Assembly (NCBI GenBank): GCA_002449785.1
Contig: DJXP01000080.1
Span: 1-7,187 of the forward strand
Reading direction: 5' to 3'
DNA length: 7,187 nt
DNA from: Clostridiales bacterium UBA7001
Lineage (GTDB): Bacteria; Bacillota; Clostridia; TANB77; CAG-508
The position numbers and the translations under genes are program-made. Below the pieces are notes generated by a model, which searched no databases, was not told where the DNA came from, and saw only the letters and a list, made by a program, of their open reading frames with translations. Shown one piece after another: positions 6,085-7,187 of this stretch (the first letter of the stretch is position 1; each line of letters begins with the position of its first letter).

Positions 6085-6128
6085 AAAGCAAATAAAGTAT
6101 ATATGTATTTTATTTGCTTTATTTATTT
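6085..6128 (+). terminator. Rho-independent terminator after scpA
   Basis: AAAGCAAATAAA (6085-6096) pairs perfectly over 12 bp with TTTATTTGCTTT (6109-6120), and weaker pairs continue into the loop. The downstream strand is T-rich but interrupted (ATTTATTT). The symmetric A/T flanks would also allow some activity on the other strand. Confidence 0.8.
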
Positions 6129-6129
6129 C

Positions 6130-6158
6130 TTGCATAAGACAGGAAATCGTTGTATAAT
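6130..6158 (+). promoter_or_regulatory. SigA-type promoter for the PemK-like gene
   Basis: TTGCAT (6130-6135), a 17-base spacer and a perfect TATAAT (6153-6158) lie just after the scpA terminator. The predicted start near 6165 gives a leader of about 117 bases, unusually long for the window. Confidence 0.75.
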
Positions 6159-6164
6159 GTTGGT

Positions 6165-6281
6165 GTTACAAATTTTTAGCTAATTAATAAATAATTTTAG
6201 TTAGTGAGCATAGAAAAATGAAAGGAGAAATATAAAATAAAAAGGTAGTAACTTTATAAAATTGTCAACAGGAGAAAATTT
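6165..6281 (+). promoter_or_regulatory. Long leader of the PemK-like gene with two ribosome-site-like sequences
   Basis: AGGAG at 6270-6274 is 7 bases before the ATG and serves the gene. A second strong AAAGGAG at 6221-6227 has no start codon at a usable distance; the only nearby frame, ATG at 6218, codes for five residues. AGCTAA (6179-6184) could pair with TTAGTT (6198-6203), a weak stem. A lost small gene or a regulatory leader are both possible. Confidence 0.35.
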
Positions 6282-7145
6282 ATGAAAAAAATAAATAGAG
6301 AAGAATTTTTTGATTTGCCAAATGGAGATATTTATTTGTTAGATGATGATCTTAGTGAGTCAATGATACGGCTCTGGAAAACTGCAAATTGGGCTACTCG
6401 TAATGGAGCAAGTTATAAAGAAATCTCTGACTTGTCTTATGCCTTCATAAACAATTTGAACTGGAAATACAGTAAAACAAAACAGGAGGTGTTTTGTAAG
6501 GAAGGTGATATTGTAATAGTCGATTATGGGCAAAACTTGCCAGGTGAAACAAGTGGACATGTTCAAGCGATTGTTGCGAAATATTCTAGTATATATAATG
6601 CAGTTTTTGCTATTCCTATTACTAAGGCAAAGCCGTTTATAATTTCAGAAAGTTATATGCGAATTAATAAATCGGAGATAACTAGGAAGAACGGATGGGA
6701 ATCAGTTGATAGTGTAGCAATACTTGGAATGGGAAGACTTGTTAATCCAATGAGAGTTAATTGCGTAGTTGGAAAAGTAAGCCAAAAAACGATGAAACAA
6801 ATAGCAAAAAAGTTAGAGTCCATCTTTTCCACTAATAATCATGTCAGCAAAGAAATCATACTGAAAAGATATTTTTTTGAAGAACTTCAAAAGTCAAATT
6901 GTATGGAAGACTTTATCGAGTATATTGATTTACCAAACGATGTTGCTCAGGCTTTTTCAGTGCTTCCAAAAGTAAAAAAAATTACATACAAAGATATAAT
7001 TGCAGCATTAAACCAGGATTCAGAATATGAAAAAAAGATAAAAAAGCAGTTCAAAGCATGGATAGAAAAAAGAAAAGATATCTCTGATAAGAGAATATCG
7101 GTGACTGATTTAATGAAAATGATTAAAAATACTTTGAATAACTAA
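6282..7145 (+). CDS. PemK/MazF-like domain protein with N- and C-terminal extensions
   Basis: The 287-residue product has a central region (about 72-183) that reads like the PemK/MazF fold, whose members are usually mRNA-cleaving toxins of type II toxin-antitoxin pairs. It has KEGDIVIVDYG (73-83) as first strand, GETSGHVQAIV (88-98) where the family has GxEqxGxRPvlVi, and IPIT with T114 at the usual Thr. SVAILGMGRLVNPMRV (144-159) is followed by VGKVSQKTMKQIAKKLESIF (163-182), matching the family's 'QiRtvdksRl...Gkls...m..i...l' ending. The catalytic Arg of MazF seems to be replaced by Val or Gln, depending on alignment. The first 70 residues are unlike standard MazF (about 110 residues), and the Lys-rich C-terminal 100 are unrecognised. 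No antitoxin gene is visible before it, and only 42 bases remain after it. Codons CGG, CTC, CGT, GCG and GTC, rare elsewhere here, suggest transfer. The domain is likely; toxicity is uncertain. Confidence 0.72.
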   Translation: MKKINREEFFDLPNGDIYLLDDDLSESMIRLWKTANWATRNGASYKEISDLSYAFINNLNWKYSKTKQEVFCKEGDIVIVDYGQNLPGETSGHVQAIVAKYSSIYNAVFAIPITKAKPFIISESYMRINKSEITRKNGWESVDSVAILGMGRLVNPMRVNCVVGKVSQKTMKQIAKKLESIFSTNNHVSKEIILKRYFFEELQKSNCMEDFIEYIDLPNDVAQAFSVLPKVKKITYKDIIAALNQDSEYEKKIKKQFKAWIEKRKDISDKRISVTDLMKMIKNTLNN

Positions 7146-7187
7146 ATTTAATTTTTGATTTACTATTTACTTTCAACTTTCAGCCGG
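7146..7187. other. Non-coding end of window
   Basis: Forty-two AT-rich bases with no gene start, repeat or terminator that I can see. The last bases (CAGCCGG) are GC-richer and may begin a structure outside the window. Confidence 0.4.

Noticed and set aside
6218..6235. Leader peptide in front of the PemK-like gene
   Set aside because: Five codons with no ribosome site of its own; nothing supports translation.
1..7187. CRISPR array, tRNA or rRNA gene, complete insertion sequence, prophage genes
   Set aside because: No regularly spaced direct repeats, no tRNA-like or rRNA segments and no transposase or phage protein were found on either strand.

Overview
The window is a low-GC, AT-rich stretch of chromosome in which every supported gene lies on the plus strand. 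Arg is almost always AGA and Ile often ATA. SpoVS, YmdB, RecX and ScpA, strong AGGAGG-type ribosome sites and a Bacillus-type LexA box point to a spore-forming member of the Firmicutes, most likely a Clostridia (inference; no species can be named). 

Layout: (1) 1-1756 holds the 3' end of a divergent IMP dehydrogenase gene (guaB), then ymdB (2',3'-cyclic-nucleotide phosphodiesterase-like) 13 bases later, then spoVS after a 210-base leader that can fold onto its own ribosome site. A clear hairpin terminator (1795-1825) closes this block. (2) 1940-3526 is a single gene for a membrane-anchored family 5 (peptide/nickel type) solute-binding protein with its own promoter and no transporter genes beside it. 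A short REP-like palindrome follows its stop codon. (3) 3614-6120 is a recA-recX-scpA block. It has a near-consensus promoter, two LexA-type (SOS) operator candidates just downstream of it, tight recA-recX spacing, and a 12-bp hairpin terminator after scpA. (4) 6130-7145 is a separate transcription unit with a near-consensus promoter. It encodes a long PemK/MazF-like protein with extra N- and C-terminal regions, no neighbouring antitoxin and codon use unlike the rest of the window, so it is probably an acquired gene.

How the genes fit together: ymdB and spoVS link RNA/nucleotide signalling to sporulation. recA and recX form the DNA-repair filament and its modulator under probable SOS control. 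scpA is a chromosome-condensation subunit that may be read through from the same promoter. The SBP gene and the PemK-like gene look like insertions into, or additions to, this otherwise housekeeping region.

No RNA genes, CRISPR arrays or complete insertion sequences were seen. There is no gene-free stretch over 300 bases. The most interesting unexplained signals are the structured spoVS leader, the tandem LexA-type boxes before recA, and the architecture of the PemK-like protein.
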